From Curtobacterium sp. 9128 (GTDB lineage: Bacteria; Actinomycetota; Actinomycetes; Actinomycetales; Microbacteriaceae): a DNA stretch of 64,000 bases. Numbering within the stretch: position 1 is the first letter of the stretch; each line of letters opens with the position of its first letter. Below, piece after piece: positions 33,385 through 42,113 of this stretch. Under the pieces are notes generated by a model that worked only from the letters and a program-made list of their open reading frames with translations, did not search any database and had not been told where the DNA came from. The stretch covers positions 1,798,001-1,862,000 of the forward strand of contig NZ_LT576451.1 of assembly GCF_900086645.1 (NCBI RefSeq). The letters run 5' to 3'. The translations under genes and the position numbers were made by a program.

Positions 33385-34350
33385 TCAGGCCGGGCCGGTC
33401 GCGCTCCCCGGGTTGCCGCTGGCGACGATCGCTCCGTTGACGCCCTCGGGGAAGAAGCCGCCCCTGTCGATCTGGTTCGGCGTCAGGAACACCACGTTGA
33501 GCACCCGTTCGGCGGTGCGACCGTAGGCGAGGGAGTTCGCGTCGGTCGGCACGAGGTTCACCGCGCCGCTCGACGTCGTGATGCCCTGGTCGTCGTCCGT
33601 GGGGCCGTCGAGCGAGTCCCGGGCGTCCGAGATCTTGTTCGCCGGCACCTGCAGGCCCTTGTCGTACAGCTTCGACCGGATGGTGCCGGCGTGGTAGGCC
33701 TCGACGGCGAGGATGCCGGCGGCGGCGCTGAGGTACGTCTTGCTGGAGATCAGGGGAGCAGCGCCCTTGTAGGCGGTGACCCCCACGTCCTCGAAGACGT
33801 ACGCCCCGAGCAGGAAGTTCTCCTCGCTCGCGAACGGGTCGAACGTGCCGGTGGGCCCGACGACCCCCGCGGCTCGGGCGGCGGCCGTGAAGCTGCTCAC
33901 CAGGTCGATCTTGGGACGGGACACCTTCGCGTCCCCGAGCGCGCTCCGGAGGAACGCGACGTGCGCGCGTTCGTCGTTCGCGATCTCGGTGGCGATCCCG
34001 CGGATGGCTGCGGTCTTGAACGGCACCTTCTTGCCACCGATGACCGGCCCCTGGGGGTCGATGCCGGTGATCATGCTGTCGGTCAGGCCCGTGCCGAACA
34101 CGGCGCGGAGGTAGAACTCGGCCTCGAGGTACTCGAGGTTGAGCGCGAAGTTGAGGATCGCGGCGTCGGAGACGGCGGCGTCCTCCTCGGGGGTGGCGGA
34201 GGCGGGGGCGGCGGTGAGCACCGACGAGCCGAGCGCGGCGATGCCGGCTGAGGCGCCGGCGACACCGGCGGCTGCGAAGAAGCGTCGTCGGTCGAGCGCG
34301 TTCTCGGCGCTGCGGTCGATGGCGTGACGGATGAAACGGTTGTCGAACAT
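33385..34350 (-). CDS. Secreted ferritin-like domain protein (Tat signal)
   Basis: The 321-residue protein begins with a twin-arginine signal ([17 protein letters not shown], cleavage near PASA-TP). It continues as a ferritin-like helical domain with the carboxylate/His positions [28 protein letters not shown] and [13 protein letters not shown], which could hold a di-metal site. Tat export suggests folding or metal loading in the cytosol before secretion. Function is unknown; relatives are stress- or desiccation-associated in some bacteria. GAGGA precedes the ATG at 34350. The tetR gene is 156 bp upstream on the same strand. Confidence 0.87.
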   Translation of the reverse strand: MFDNRFIRHAIDRSAENALDRRRFFAAAGVAGASAGIAALGSSVLTAAPASATPEEDAAVSDAAILNFALNLEYLEAEFYLRAVFGTGLTDSMITGIDPQGPVIGGKKVPFKTAAIRGIATEIANDERAHVAFLRSALGDAKVSRPKIDLVSSFTAAARAAGVVGPTGTFDPFASEENFLLGAYVFEDVGVTAYKGAAPLISSKTYLSAAAGILAVEAYHAGTIRSKLYDKGLQVPANKISDARDSLDGPTDDDQGITTSSGAVNLVPTDANSLAYGRTAERVLNVVFLTPNQIDRGGFFPEGVNGAIVASGNPGSATGPA

Positions 34351-34506
34351 CGTTGTCCTCGAGACGTGCGGGCAGCACGGGGCCCTGGCCGACGCTGCAG
34401 GGAAACGGGTCGACCGGGGCACGATCGGCGGGTTGGTCGACCGTGCGGTCAAGGTACCCCCGAACAGGGGTCGTCACCAGGGGTGCGCGGAAACCGGCGG
34501 ACGCCG

Positions 34507-35157
34507 TCAGCCGGCGAGGACGCGTTCGGCGACACGACGGAGTGCCGCTGTCGCCGCGATGGCGTCGCCGGCGTAGGCACCCGACATGGCGCCGTCCCGC
34601 GCGAGCATGAGCTCGTCGGCGCCGTCGCCCGGGAGCGGGTGGCCGGCGGCCTGCAGGAGTTCCGCGAGACGTTCCGTGTACCAGTCGCGGTGACTCGCGA
34701 CCACCTGGCGGACGGGGTCGCGCGGGTCGTGGTACTCGGCAGCTGCGTTGAGGAACGCGCAGCCGCGGAACTCGGCCTCGTTCACCTCGTCCGAGACGGC
34801 GTCGACCCAAGCGCGGACGGCCCGGGGCGCTTCGCCTGCGTCGGTGACGAGGCGCTCGAACCGGTCCTGCACGCGCTCGTGCTGCGTCCGGATGTAGGCC
34901 AGGATCAGGTTGTCCTTTGACCCGTAGTGCTTGTAGAACGTCGCCTTCGTGACGCTCGCCTCGGAGATGAGGCGGTCGACGCCGACGCTGTGGATCCCCT
35001 CTTCGTAGAAGAGTCGCGTCGCGGTCTCGAGGATGCGGACCTTCGCGCCGCCGGAGCGGGGAGCCGGGGGGACGCTCGACCCGTCCGACGACGCGAGGTT
35101 CGGATTGCTCGGCCCAAGGAGACGCTGGACGGCCGGTTGGGGGGAATCGACCGTCAC
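34507..35157 (-). CDS. TetR family transcriptional regulator
   Basis: The 216-residue protein has an N-terminal extension of about 38 residues, then the TetR helix-turn-helix: ILETATRLFYEEGIHSVGVDRLISEASVTKATFYKHYGSKDNL. The C-terminal ligand domain contains GCAFLNAAAEY. GTG at 35157 has AAGGAG 8 nt upstream. A perfect inverted repeat at 35291-35320, near its probable promoter (TACAGT, 35283-35278), is the likely autoregulatory operator. The adjacent ferritin-like gene is a plausible second target. Confidence 0.9.
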   Translation of the reverse strand: MTVDSPQPAVQRLLGPSNPNLASSDGSSVPPAPRSGGAKVRILETATRLFYEEGIHSVGVDRLISEASVTKATFYKHYGSKDNLILAYIRTQHERVQDRFERLVTDAGEAPRAVRAWVDAVSDEVNEAEFRGCAFLNAAAEYHDPRDPVRQVVASHRDWYTERLAELLQAAGHPLPGDGADELMLARDGAMSGAYAGDAIAATAALRRVAERVLAG

Positions 35158-35235
35158 AGCGTGGCTCCTTGGGACTCATCGGCTCCGCGGCTGAGTGGGG
35201 GGACTCGTGCCGCCGAGGACTGATGTCCCGAGCCA

Positions 35236-35269
35236 CCGGATCGGAATCTAGGGGGGGCTACCGATCCGG
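35236..35269. promoter_or_regulatory. Inverted repeat in the tetR leader
   Basis: CCGGATCGG (35236-35244) and CCGATCCGG (35261-35269) are exact inverted copies around a 16-bp G-rich centre. It lies in the expected tetR 5' leader and could be an operator or an RNA hairpin affecting tetR. Confidence 0.4.
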
Positions 35270-35290
35270 CGTCTGCAACTGTAGCACATG

Positions 35291-35320
35291 GAGGACAGAC
35301 AGACGTGTCGGTCTGTCCTC
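35291..35320. promoter_or_regulatory. Candidate TetR operator
   Basis: GAGGACAGAC (35291-35300) and GTCTGTCCTC (35311-35320) are perfect 10-bp inverted arms around a 10-bp centre. The site falls at the -35 position of the tetR promoter and 76 bp before the M16 peptidase start. The distance and symmetry suit a TetR dimer pair. Confidence 0.6.
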
Positions 35321-35395
35321 ACTTTGTGTACCCCATTTCGAGGCACACGCCGACTTCGGCCCGGCGCCCGGGGAACGTCAGTAGGCTCGACCGCG

Positions 35396-36733
35396 ATGAA
35401 CCACCCAGTGCCGTTGCCCCTCGAGGCCCCGGACACGTCGTTCCTGACGTCCGGGGGATCCTTCGTCCGCCGCACCGTCCTCCCCTCGGGCGTGCGCGTG
35501 CTGACCGAGGCCGTTCCGGCGTCCCACTCGACGAGCATCGGGTACTGGGTCGGGGTCGGGTCCCGAGACGAACGAGCCGGCCAGTACGGCTCCACGCACT
35601 TCCTCGAACACCTGCTGTTCAAGGGCACCACGACCCGCAGCGCGCTCGACATCGCCGTGGCGTTCGACTCCGTCGGTGGCGAGCACAACGCCGCGACCGC
35701 CAAGGAGTACACGTGCTACTACGCCCGTGTCCGTGATGCCGACGTGCCGATGGCCGTCCGGGTGATCGGTGACATGGTCACGAACTCGGTGCTCGAAGCG
35801 GATGCGTTCGACGTCGAGCGCGGCGTCATCCTCGAAGAGCTCGCGATGGCCGCCGACGACCCGGCCGACGTCGCCGGCGAGGCGTTCTTCGCCGCGGCCT
35901 TCGAGGGGCACGCGCTCGGCCGACCGATCGGCGGGACGCCGGAGAGCATCCGCGCGGTGCAGCGTGACGAGGTCCTGTCCCACTACGCGGAGCACTACGC
36001 GCCGAACGGGCTCGTCATCACCGCGGCCGGAGCCGTCGACCACGACCGCTTCTGCGCCCTCGTCGAAGAGGTCTTCCAGAGCGCCGGTCGCGCCCGTCCG
36101 GTCGCCAGGCGCACGGCGCAGCCCGTGGCGGACCCCGCCGTCGAGAAGCTCACGGTGGTGCACCGTCCCACCGAGCAGGTGAGCATGCTCCGCGGCTCGC
36201 AGGGCCTGGACCTCCGTGACGACCGTCGTCCGGTGTTGAGCGTGCTGAACGCCGTCCTCGGTGGGGGCATGAGCTCCCGGCTCTTCCAGGAGGTCCGTGA
36301 ACGCCGAGGTCTCGCCTACGCGGTGTCCTCCTTCGCGCCCGCCTACCTCGACAACGGTGCGTTCGGTGTGTACGCGGGCTGTGCTCCCGACAAGGTCGGC
36401 GGCGTGATCGAGATCGTCGACGCCGAGTTCGCGCGGATGGCCGACGACGGCATCACCGACGACGAACTCCGTCGCGCGAAGGGGCAGATCGAGGGAGCGG
36501 TGACGCTCTCCCTCGAGGACTCCGACGCGCGGATGACCCGGCTCGGCCGCGCCGAACTCGGCACCGGCGAGTTCACCGACCTCGACACCGCACTCGAACG
36601 GGTCGACCGGGTCACCACGGACGACGTGCTCGAACTCGCCCGAGACCTGCTGACCCGTCCGAAGATCACGTCGGTGGTCGGCGACGTCGAGCGCTCGGCA
36701 CTCGAGTCCGCGATCGGCATCGGCGGTCGATGA
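35396..36733 (+). CDS. M16 family zinc peptidase (processing peptidase-like)
   Basis: The 445-residue insulinase-family protease has the inverted zinc motif HFLEH (His68, Glu71, His72), with the third ligand expected in the FDVERGVILEE segment. The second half carries GGGMSSRLFQEVRERRGLAYAV. Proteins of this type follow pnp in many actinobacteria. The start ATG at 35396 is 8 nt after TAGGCT (35382-35387). Its stop overlaps the next gene's ATG (ATGA). Substrates are unknown. Confidence 0.93.
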   Translation: MNHPVPLPLEAPDTSFLTSGGSFVRRTVLPSGVRVLTEAVPASHSTSIGYWVGVGSRDERAGQYGSTHFLEHLLFKGTTTRSALDIAVAFDSVGGEHNAATAKEYTCYYARVRDADVPMAVRVIGDMVTNSVLEADAFDVERGVILEELAMAADDPADVAGEAFFAAAFEGHALGRPIGGTPESIRAVQRDEVLSHYAEHYAPNGLVITAAGAVDHDRFCALVEEVFQSAGRARPVARRTAQPVADPAVEKLTVVHRPTEQVSMLRGSQGLDLRDDRRPVLSVLNAVLGGGMSSRLFQEVRERRGLAYAVSSFAPAYLDNGAFGVYAGCAPDKVGGVIEIVDAEFARMADDGITDDELRRAKGQIEGAVTLSLEDSDARMTRLGRAELGTGEFTDLDTALERVDRVTTDDVLELARDLLTRPKITSVVGDVERSALESAIGIGGR

Positions 36734-37341
36734 CGGAGATGTCGCACTACCTCTACCTCGTCCGGCACGGCGAGCACCAGGACGCCGAGCACGGACTCCG
36801 CGACGGCAAGCTCTCCGAGCGCGGCAAGCGCCAGTCGATGCTCGTCGCCGACCGGCTCGGCGGCGTGCCGTTCGACGGCGTCTGGCACTCGCCGCTCGAA
36901 GCGCCGAGCGAGACTGCGTCGTTCCTCGCGCAGCGGTTGCCCGCGATCCAGCCGGAGCCGTCGACGCTGCTGTTCGACTGCATCCCCTCTGGACCGACAC
37001 CGGACATGCCCGCGGCGTACAAGAAGTTCTACGGCGGCATCACCGAGGAGGAGATCATCGCCGGGCAGGCCCAGATGGGCGATGCGGTGGCGGAGTGGTT
37101 CACGCCGGCGATGCAGGACCGGCACGACCTGATCATCACGCACAACGCCGTGATCGGTTGGTTCGTGCGCGAGGTCTTCCAAGCGCCCGAGTGGCGCTGG
37201 ATGGGGACGAACGTCGCCCACACGGCACTGACGATCATCCGCATCCGGTCGGCGAAGCCCGCCGAGCTCGTGACCCTCAACGACACGGCGCACCTGCCGG
37301 TCGAGCTCCGGACCGGCCTGCCGGTCGACCAGCCGCTCTAG
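36730..37341 (+). CDS. Histidine phosphatase family protein
   Basis: The 203-residue protein starts with the phosphoglycerate-mutase-like motif YLVRHGEHQD, whose His is phosphorylated during catalysis; LITHNAVIGWFV provides the second histidine. Substrate unknown. ATG at 36730 overlaps the M16 peptidase stop codon by four bases; ATG at 36739 is an alternative start. After its stop lies the 526-bp repeat region. Confidence 0.85.
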   Translation: MTEMSHYLYLVRHGEHQDAEHGLRDGKLSERGKRQSMLVADRLGGVPFDGVWHSPLEAPSETASFLAQRLPAIQPEPSTLLFDCIPSGPTPDMPAAYKKFYGGITEEEIIAGQAQMGDAVAEWFTPAMQDRHDLIITHNAVIGWFVREVFQAPEWRWMGTNVAHTALTIIRIRSAKPAELVTLNDTAHLPVELRTGLPVDQPL

Positions 37342-37361
37342 TCGCGACCGCGATCCGGGCT

Positions 37362-37863
37362 GGAGGCTCGTGGCGGCCCCGCCACGAGCCTCCCGTCCGC
37401 CGTCAGCGCGCGTCCGAGACCCTGCAGCCCTGAGCCGCGCCCGCCCCCATCGAGTGCGCAGAAACGGCGCTCCGCCGCCGCCGCGCGCCGCCGTATCCGC
37501 GCACTCGTCCCGCCGCCGGCACCGGACTGGAGGCACGGTGCGGGGCCGCCACGAGCCTCCCGTCCGACGGCTCACCGGCCCGCCCGCATCGAGTGCGCAG
37601 GAACGGCGCTCCTCCGCCGCCGCGCGTCGCCACATCCGCGCACTCGTCCCGCCGCCGGCACCGGACTGGAGGCACGGTGCGGGGCCGCCACGGACCTCCC
37701 GTCCGGCGGCTCACCTGCCCGGCCACCCCATCGAGTGCGCAGAAGCGGCGCTCCGCCGCCGCCGCGCGCCGCCGTATCCGCGCACTCGTCCCGCCCCGCC
37801 ACCGGACCGCAGGCGTGATCCGGACGGGAGGCTCCTGGCGGCCCCGCCACGAGCCTCCCGTCG
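37362..37863. repeat. Repeat region: three 55-bp inverted repeats alternating with GGAGGC hairpins
   Basis: No gene is supported between 37342 and 37867. The region alternates two element types. The 55-bp units lie at 37452-37506, 37591-37645 and 37733-37787; each begins GAGTGCGCAG and ends in CGCACTC, the right arm differing from the left-end locus by one base. GGAGGC/GCCTCC hairpins lie at 37362-37393, 37529-37560, 37668-37703 and 37821-37863. Two of these hairpins have mismatched arms (a CACGGTGCGG left arm facing a CCGCCACG right arm), as if half-elements had been exchanged. Confidence 0.85.
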
Positions 37864-37867
37864 GGCG

Positions 37868-38374
37868 TCAGCGCGCGTCAGGGGCCACCGGCTTGCGGTA
37901 CCAGGCGGTCGCGTTCGGGTTGTCGTTGAACGGCTCGACGCGCGCGTAGCCCCGCGAGCGGTACATCGCACCGGCTGCGACGAGCGAGTCGTTCGTGTCG
38001 AGCACGATCGACGTCGCGCCGAGTCCGGCGGCCGCGCGCTCCAGCTCGTCCATGATCGCCGTGGCCACGCCCCGCCCGCGGCCCTCGGGCGTGACGAACA
38101 CGTGCTTCACCTCGAACCGCACGTCGTCGCCGTCGTCCGCGATGCGCCGGAGCCCGCCGCAGCCGAGCGCCCGTCCCACGTCGTCCGAGGCGACCGCGAA
38201 CACGCCGTTCGGCGGGGTGAACTCCGCGGCGGGCGTCCGCTTCCGCGAGTAGCTGCCCTGCGCGCTCGGGAACGTCGCCTCGCGCTCGTCGAGGTAGGCG
38301 TCGAGCAGCACGTCGACCTCCGGCAGGTCGGCCGGGACGATGCGGACGGTGACCCGGGTGCGCTCGGTGGTCAT
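37868..38374 (-). CDS. GNAT family N-acetyltransferase
   Basis: The 168-residue protein has the acetyl-CoA loop VFVTPEGRGRGVATAIMDELE and the C-terminal LDTNDSLVAAGAMYRSRGYARVE typical of the GNAT fold. It may acetylate a small amine or protein N-terminus; substrate unknown. ATG at 38374 lies 6 nt after TAGGAT on the minus strand (38386-38381). That hexamer is half of a palindrome whose other half drives dapB. It faces the repeat region downstream. Confidence 0.85.
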   Translation of the reverse strand: MTTERTRVTVRIVPADLPEVDVLLDAYLDEREATFPSAQGSYSRKRTPAAEFTPPNGVFAVASDDVGRALGCGGLRRIADDGDDVRFEVKHVFVTPEGRGRGVATAIMDELERAAAGLGATSIVLDTNDSLVAAGAMYRSRGYARVEPFNDNPNATAWYRKPVAPDAR

Positions 38375-38380
38375 GCGTCG

Positions 38381-38390
38381 ATCCTAGGAT
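38381..38390. promoter_or_regulatory. Palindromic decamer providing both -10 elements of a divergent leaderless pair
   Basis: ATCCTAGGAT is self-complementary. On the plus strand TAGGAT (38385-38390) ends 7 nt before the dapB ATG; on the minus strand TAGGAT (38386-38381) ends 6 nt before the acetyltransferase ATG. The two hexamers overlap by two bases, so RNA polymerase can occupy only one direction at a time. Confidence 0.7.
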
Positions 38391-38397
38391 GGGGCGC

Positions 38398-39144
38398 ATG
38401 GTCACTCCCGTCGCCGTCGTCGGCGCCACCGGTCGTCTCGGGGGCCTCGTGGCCGCCGTCGTCGAGGAACTCCCCGGGTTCGAGCTCGTCGCCAGCCTGT
38501 CGTCGAAGGACGGCGCGCACGAAGCCGGGCCGTCGGTCTTCAACGGTGCCGGGATCGTCGTCGACGTCACCGTCCCGGCGCTCAGCCCCGCGATCGTGGC
38601 GAACGCGCTGGAGAGCGGTGCGAACGTGCTCGTCGGCACGTCCGGCTGGTCAGCAGACCGTCTCGCGAAGCTCCGGTCGTCGCTCGATGCACGTCCGGAG
38701 CAGGGCACGCTCGTGGTGCCGAACTTCTCGATCGGATCGGTCCTCGGCACCCACCTGGCGACGATCGCCGCGCCGTGGTTCCCGGCGATCGAGATCGTCG
38801 AGACCCACCACGCGGGCAAGATCGACTCCCCGTCCGGCACCGCCGTGCGCACCGCCGAGCTCATCTCCGACGCCCGGCGGGCGGTCGGCCCGGTCGACGC
38901 CCCGCACGTCGACCAGCGTGCCCGCGGGCAGCAGGTCGCGAGCGTGCCGATCCACTCGCTGCGGCTGCCGGGAGTCAAAGCCGTGCAGGACGTGGTGCTC
39001 AGCGGCCCGGGGGAGACCCTGACGATCCGGCACGACACGAACGACGACGTGGCCTACGCACCAGGCATCCGCGCCGCCCTCGCCGCGGTCGGCGACCTCC
39101 GCGGGCTGTCGGTCGGGCTCGGCACCGTGCTCGGCATCGGCTAG
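38398..39144 (+). CDS. dapB: 4-hydroxy-tetrahydrodipicolinate reductase
   Basis: The 248-residue enzyme catalyses the NAD(P)H-dependent step after DapA in lysine and diaminopimelate synthesis. The Rossmann start VAVVGATGRLGGLV and the substrate-binding ETHHAGKIDSPSGTA (with the catalytic His and Lys) are present. ATG at 38398 is chosen over 38389 because it lies 7 nt after TAGGAT. dapA (42114) and dapF (57447) are in the same window. Confidence 0.95.
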   Translation: MVTPVAVVGATGRLGGLVAAVVEELPGFELVASLSSKDGAHEAGPSVFNGAGIVVDVTVPALSPAIVANALESGANVLVGTSGWSADRLAKLRSSLDARPEQGTLVVPNFSIGSVLGTHLATIAAPWFPAIEIVETHHAGKIDSPSGTAVRTAELISDARRAVGPVDAPHVDQRARGQQVASVPIHSLRLPGVKAVQDVVLSGPGETLTIRHDTNDDVAYAPGIRAALAAVGDLRGLSVGLGTVLGIG

Positions 39145-39153
39145 GAGCACCGC

Positions 39154-39183
39154 GTGAAGCCATGTGCCAGGAGCGTCGCGTGA
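39154..39183 (+). other. Nine-codon leader ORF coupled to the next gene
   Basis: TAGGAGCACCGCGTGAAGC provides AGGAG and GTG (39154) for a mini-ORF MKPCARSVA. Its TGA overlaps the next GTG at 39180 (GTGA). The start region AGGAGC-N3-GCGTGAAGC is repeated almost exactly 26 bp later at the real gene, suggesting a local duplication of the translation start. Whether it is translated is unknown. Confidence 0.35.
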
Positions 39184-39623
39184 AGCTCCGCTCGCCGTTC
39201 TGGGGCGCCGCCCTGATGACGGTGCTCCTCGCGCTCTACATCGTGCTCGTCGGGCAGCGCGCCGTGGCGTTCATCGCGACGGGCCTCGCCGTGGGCATCG
39301 CGATCGGCGTCGCGCTCTTCGTCGTCGCGGCCATCGGTGCGCTCCTGCTCGTGCTCGAGTTCCGGTTCGGGCTGCGCATCACGCGGCTCGGTGCCCGCCT
39401 CGAACGCGAGCACGGCACCCCGGCCGACGTCGTCCCGCTGCGTCCGTCCGGCCGACCCGACCGTACGGCGGCAGACGAGCTCTTCCCGCAGTACAAGGCC
39501 GCGGTCGAGGCCGCTCCGGACGACTGGCGTGCCTGGTTCCGACTCGGGGTCGTCTACGACGCCGCAGGCGATCGGAAGCGAGCCAGGGCAGCGATGCGGA
39601 CCGCCCTGGCCCACTCCCGCTAG
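39180..39623 (+). CDS. Small membrane protein with C-terminal TPR-like helix pair
   Basis: The 147-residue protein has two hydrophobic helices (about residues 6-28 and 33-60), then a soluble tail ending in AWFRLGVVYDAAGDRKRARAAMRTALA, one TPR-like repeat. GTG at 39180 has AGGAG 7 nt upstream. It follows dapB by 35 bp and shares CTAG with the convergent epimerase stop. Function unknown; the TPR suggests a protein partner. Confidence 0.78.
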   Translation: MKLRSPFWGAALMTVLLALYIVLVGQRAVAFIATGLAVGIAIGVALFVVAAIGALLLVLEFRFGLRITRLGARLEREHGTPADVVPLRPSGRPDRTAADELFPQYKAAVEAAPDDWRAWFRLGVVYDAAGDRKRARAAMRTALAHSR

Positions 39624-40528
39624 AACGCCGCGTCGACCGCGGCTTCTGCCCGGGTGTACCGGAAGGCGTAGCCGGACTCGAGCAGCTTCGTCGGGACCAT
39701 CTGCTGGCTCGACAGCAGCATCTCGTCCGCGGCGTCCCGCAGCAGCGCCTTCAGCGCGAACTCCGGGATCCGGAAGAGGTACGGGCGGTGCAGGTCCTCG
39801 GCGACGCGCTTCGTGATCCGGTCGGCGACGGCCGGTTCCGGACCGGCGAGGTTCACGGGGCCGGACACCTCGGCTGCGGAGGACACGGTGGCGAGGTGCA
39901 CGATCGCACCGACCTCGTCCTCGAGCGCGATCCACGGCCAGTGCTGGCCGCCGGTGCCGAGTCGTCCGCCCAGTCCGGCCTTCGTGAGCGGCACGAGCGG
40001 TGCGAGCGCGCCCCCGCCCTTCCCGACGACGATGCCGGTCCGCAACGTGACCACCCTGACCCCGTCCGGCGCCCGGTTCGCGGCGGCTTCCCATGCGGTG
40101 CACACCTCGGCGAGGAAGCCCGTCCCGGCATCGGCGTCGTCCCCGAGCACGTCGGAGGGGCGGTCGCCGTAGACGCCGGACGCGGACCCGGACAGGAACA
40201 GGCGCGGCGGGGTCGTCGCGTGCCGCATCGCCTCGACGAGCGTGTCCGTCGCGTCGACCCGGGAGCGCAGGATCTCCTGCTTGTACGTGTCCGTCCACGG
40301 CAGCTTGCCGATGTTCGCCCCGGCGAGGTTGACGACCACGTCCGCGCCGTCGAGGACCGCGGGGTCGAGCGGTCGGCTGCCGGGGGCCCACCGGAACTCC
40401 GTCGGGGTGTGCGGCTCGCGCCGCACCAGGGTCGAGACGTGGTGCCCGGCGTCGCGCAGGGCACGCACCAGCGGGGTCCCGATGAACCCGGACGCGCCGG
40501 CCACCAGGATCGAGAGCGGTTCGGTCAT
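39620..40528 (-). CDS. TIGR01777-type NAD-dependent epimerase-like protein
   Basis: The 302-residue short-chain dehydrogenase/epimerase relative has the Rossmann start ILVAGASGFIGTPLVRAL, VVNLAGANIG, the SGSASGVYGDR region in place of the YxxxK site, and a C-terminal DUF1731-like segment. Members include the division-associated YfcH/SulA-like proteins of other phyla; function is unproven. ATG at 40528 lies 7 nt after TAGCGT (40541-40536). It is divergent from thyA. Confidence 0.85.
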   Translation of the reverse strand: MTEPLSILVAGASGFIGTPLVRALRDAGHHVSTLVRREPHTPTEFRWAPGSRPLDPAVLDGADVVVNLAGANIGKLPWTDTYKQEILRSRVDATDTLVEAMRHATTPPRLFLSGSASGVYGDRPSDVLGDDADAGTGFLAEVCTAWEAAANRAPDGVRVVTLRTGIVVGKGGGALAPLVPLTKAGLGGRLGTGGQHWPWIALEDEVGAIVHLATVSSAAEVSGPVNLAGPEPAVADRITKRVAEDLHRPYLFRIPEFALKALLRDAADEMLLSSQQMVPTKLLESGYAFRYTRAEAAVDAAF

Positions 40529-40618
40529 GGAGACCACGCTACGCAGTCGGTCTGGAGGCTCGGGGGACGTCTCGCACGTCGACTCGCCAGTGTGGGTGGT
40601 CACGTTTAGGCTTCGGGT

Positions 40619-41449
40619 GTGACCGACACCGCGACCGTCCTGCCCGACGCCACCGTTGCCACCCCGTACGAAGACCTCCTCCGGCGCGTCCTCGACGACG
40701 GCGCTCCCAAGGGCGACCGCACCGGGACCGGCACACGCAGCATCTTCGGCGCGCAGCTCCGGTTCGACCTGTCGAAGGGCTTCCCCCTCGTCACGACCAA
40801 GCGCGTCCACTTCAAGTCGATCGCGTACGAACTCCTCTGGTTCCTCCGCGGCGACGGCAACGCGACCTGGCTGCAGGAGCACGGCGTGCGGATCTGGAAC
40901 GAGTGGGCGGACGAGTCCGGCGACCTCGGCCCGGTCTACGGCGTGCAGTGGCGCTCGTGGCCGACGCCGTCCGGGGAGCACATCGACCAGATCGCCCAGG
41001 TCATCGAGCAGATCCGGACGAACCCCGACTCGCGCCGGCTCATCGTGTCGGCGTGGAACGTGTCGGACATCCCGGACATGGCGCTCGCACCGTGCCACGC
41101 CTTCTTCCAGTTCTTCGTCAACGACGGCAAGCTCTCGTGCCAGCTCTACCAGCGGAGCGCCGACATGTTCCTCGGCGTGCCGTTCAACATCGCCTCGTAC
41201 GCACTCCTGACGCACATGATCGCGGCGCAGACCGGGCTCGAGGTCGGTGACTTCGTGTGGACGGGCGGCGACTGCCACATCTACGACAACCACATCGAGC
41301 AGGTCCGCGAGCAGCTCTCCCGCACGCCGTACGCGCCGCCGACGCTCGAGATCGCACACCGCGACTCGATCGACGACTACGAGTACGAGGACTTCCAGGT
41401 CCTCGGCTACCACCACCACCCGGCGATCAAGGGCGCGGTCGCCGTCTGA
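40619..41449 (+). CDS. thyA: Thymidylate synthase ThyA
   Basis: The 276-residue enzyme methylates dUMP using methylene-tetrahydrofolate. The catalytic Cys159 lies in [12 protein letters not shown], and [19 protein letters not shown] and the dUMP-binding [12 protein letters not shown] are intact. GTG at 40619 is 6 nt after TAGGCT (40607-40612). Its stop overlaps the folA ATG (TGATG), pairing dTMP synthesis with folate recycling. Confidence 0.97.
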   Translation: MTDTATVLPDATVATPYEDLLRRVLDDGAPKGDRTGTGTRSIFGAQLRFDLSKGFPLVTTKRVHFKSIAYELLWFLRGDGNATWLQEHGVRIWNEWADESGDLGPVYGVQWRSWPTPSGEHIDQIAQVIEQIRTNPDSRRLIVSAWNVSDIPDMALAPCHAFFQFFVNDGKLSCQLYQRSADMFLGVPFNIASYALLTHMIAAQTGLEVGDFVWTGGDCHIYDNHIEQVREQLSRTPYAPPTLEIAHRDSIDDYEYEDFQVLGYHHHPAIKGAVAV

Positions 41450-41961
41450 TGCCGACGGAGCAGTGGGTCGAACCCGTCCGGGGCGTCGGCCTGGTCTGGG
41501 CGCGGTCGCTCGACGGGGTCATCGGCGCGGACGGCGGGATGCCGTGGCACGTGCCGGAGGACCTCGCGCACTTCCGGCAGGTGACGGGGGACGCCACCGT
41601 CGTGATGGGTCGGCGCACCTGGGACTCGCTGCCGGAGCGCTTCCGACCGCTCCCGGGTCGCCGCAACGTCGTGCTCACCCGCGACGCGTCGTGGTCGGCC
41701 GACGGTGCCGAGGCCGTGCACGACCTGGCGACGGCGCTCGACACCGACGAGCCCGTCTGGGTCATCGGCGGGGGACAGGTCTACGAGGCGGCGGTGCGCT
41801 TCGCGGACCGGGTCTCCGAGACCGTGATCGACACCGAGGTCGCCGGCGACACCGTCGCGCCGACGCTGGACGACGCGTGGTCGCTCGTCGACGAGGGCCC
41901 GTGGCAGACCTCCCGCACGGGCGTCCGCTACCGCTTCCTGGAGTGGCGCCGCCGCTCGTAG
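41449..41961 (+). CDS. folA: Dihydrofolate reductase
   Basis: The 170-residue enzyme regenerates tetrahydrofolate from the dihydrofolate made by ThyA. It shows LVWARSLDGVIGADGGMPWHVPED (with the substrate-binding acidic residue), TVVMGRRTWDSLP and WVIGGGQVYEAAV. ATG at 41449 is translationally coupled to thyA. About 150 bp of spacer with a degenerate GAGCCTCCC half-element precede dapA. Confidence 0.95.
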   Translation: MPTEQWVEPVRGVGLVWARSLDGVIGADGGMPWHVPEDLAHFRQVTGDATVVMGRRTWDSLPERFRPLPGRRNVVLTRDASWSADGAEAVHDLATALDTDEPVWVIGGGQVYEAAVRFADRVSETVIDTEVAGDTVAPTLDDAWSLVDEGPWQTSRTGVRYRFLEWRRRS

Positions 41962-42113
41962 CGCGCGCCGCGCGCCTCCCTCGATCTGGTGGGTGGCGTG
42001 TGTGGGGCGGGACCGGCGTGACGGTGCCGCGCCGAGCCTCCCGGCCGGCCGCTGGTGCCGCACCGTCCGGGCGGACGGCCTCGCCCGCGCGCATCCCCGG
42101 TACGCTGGTGGCC

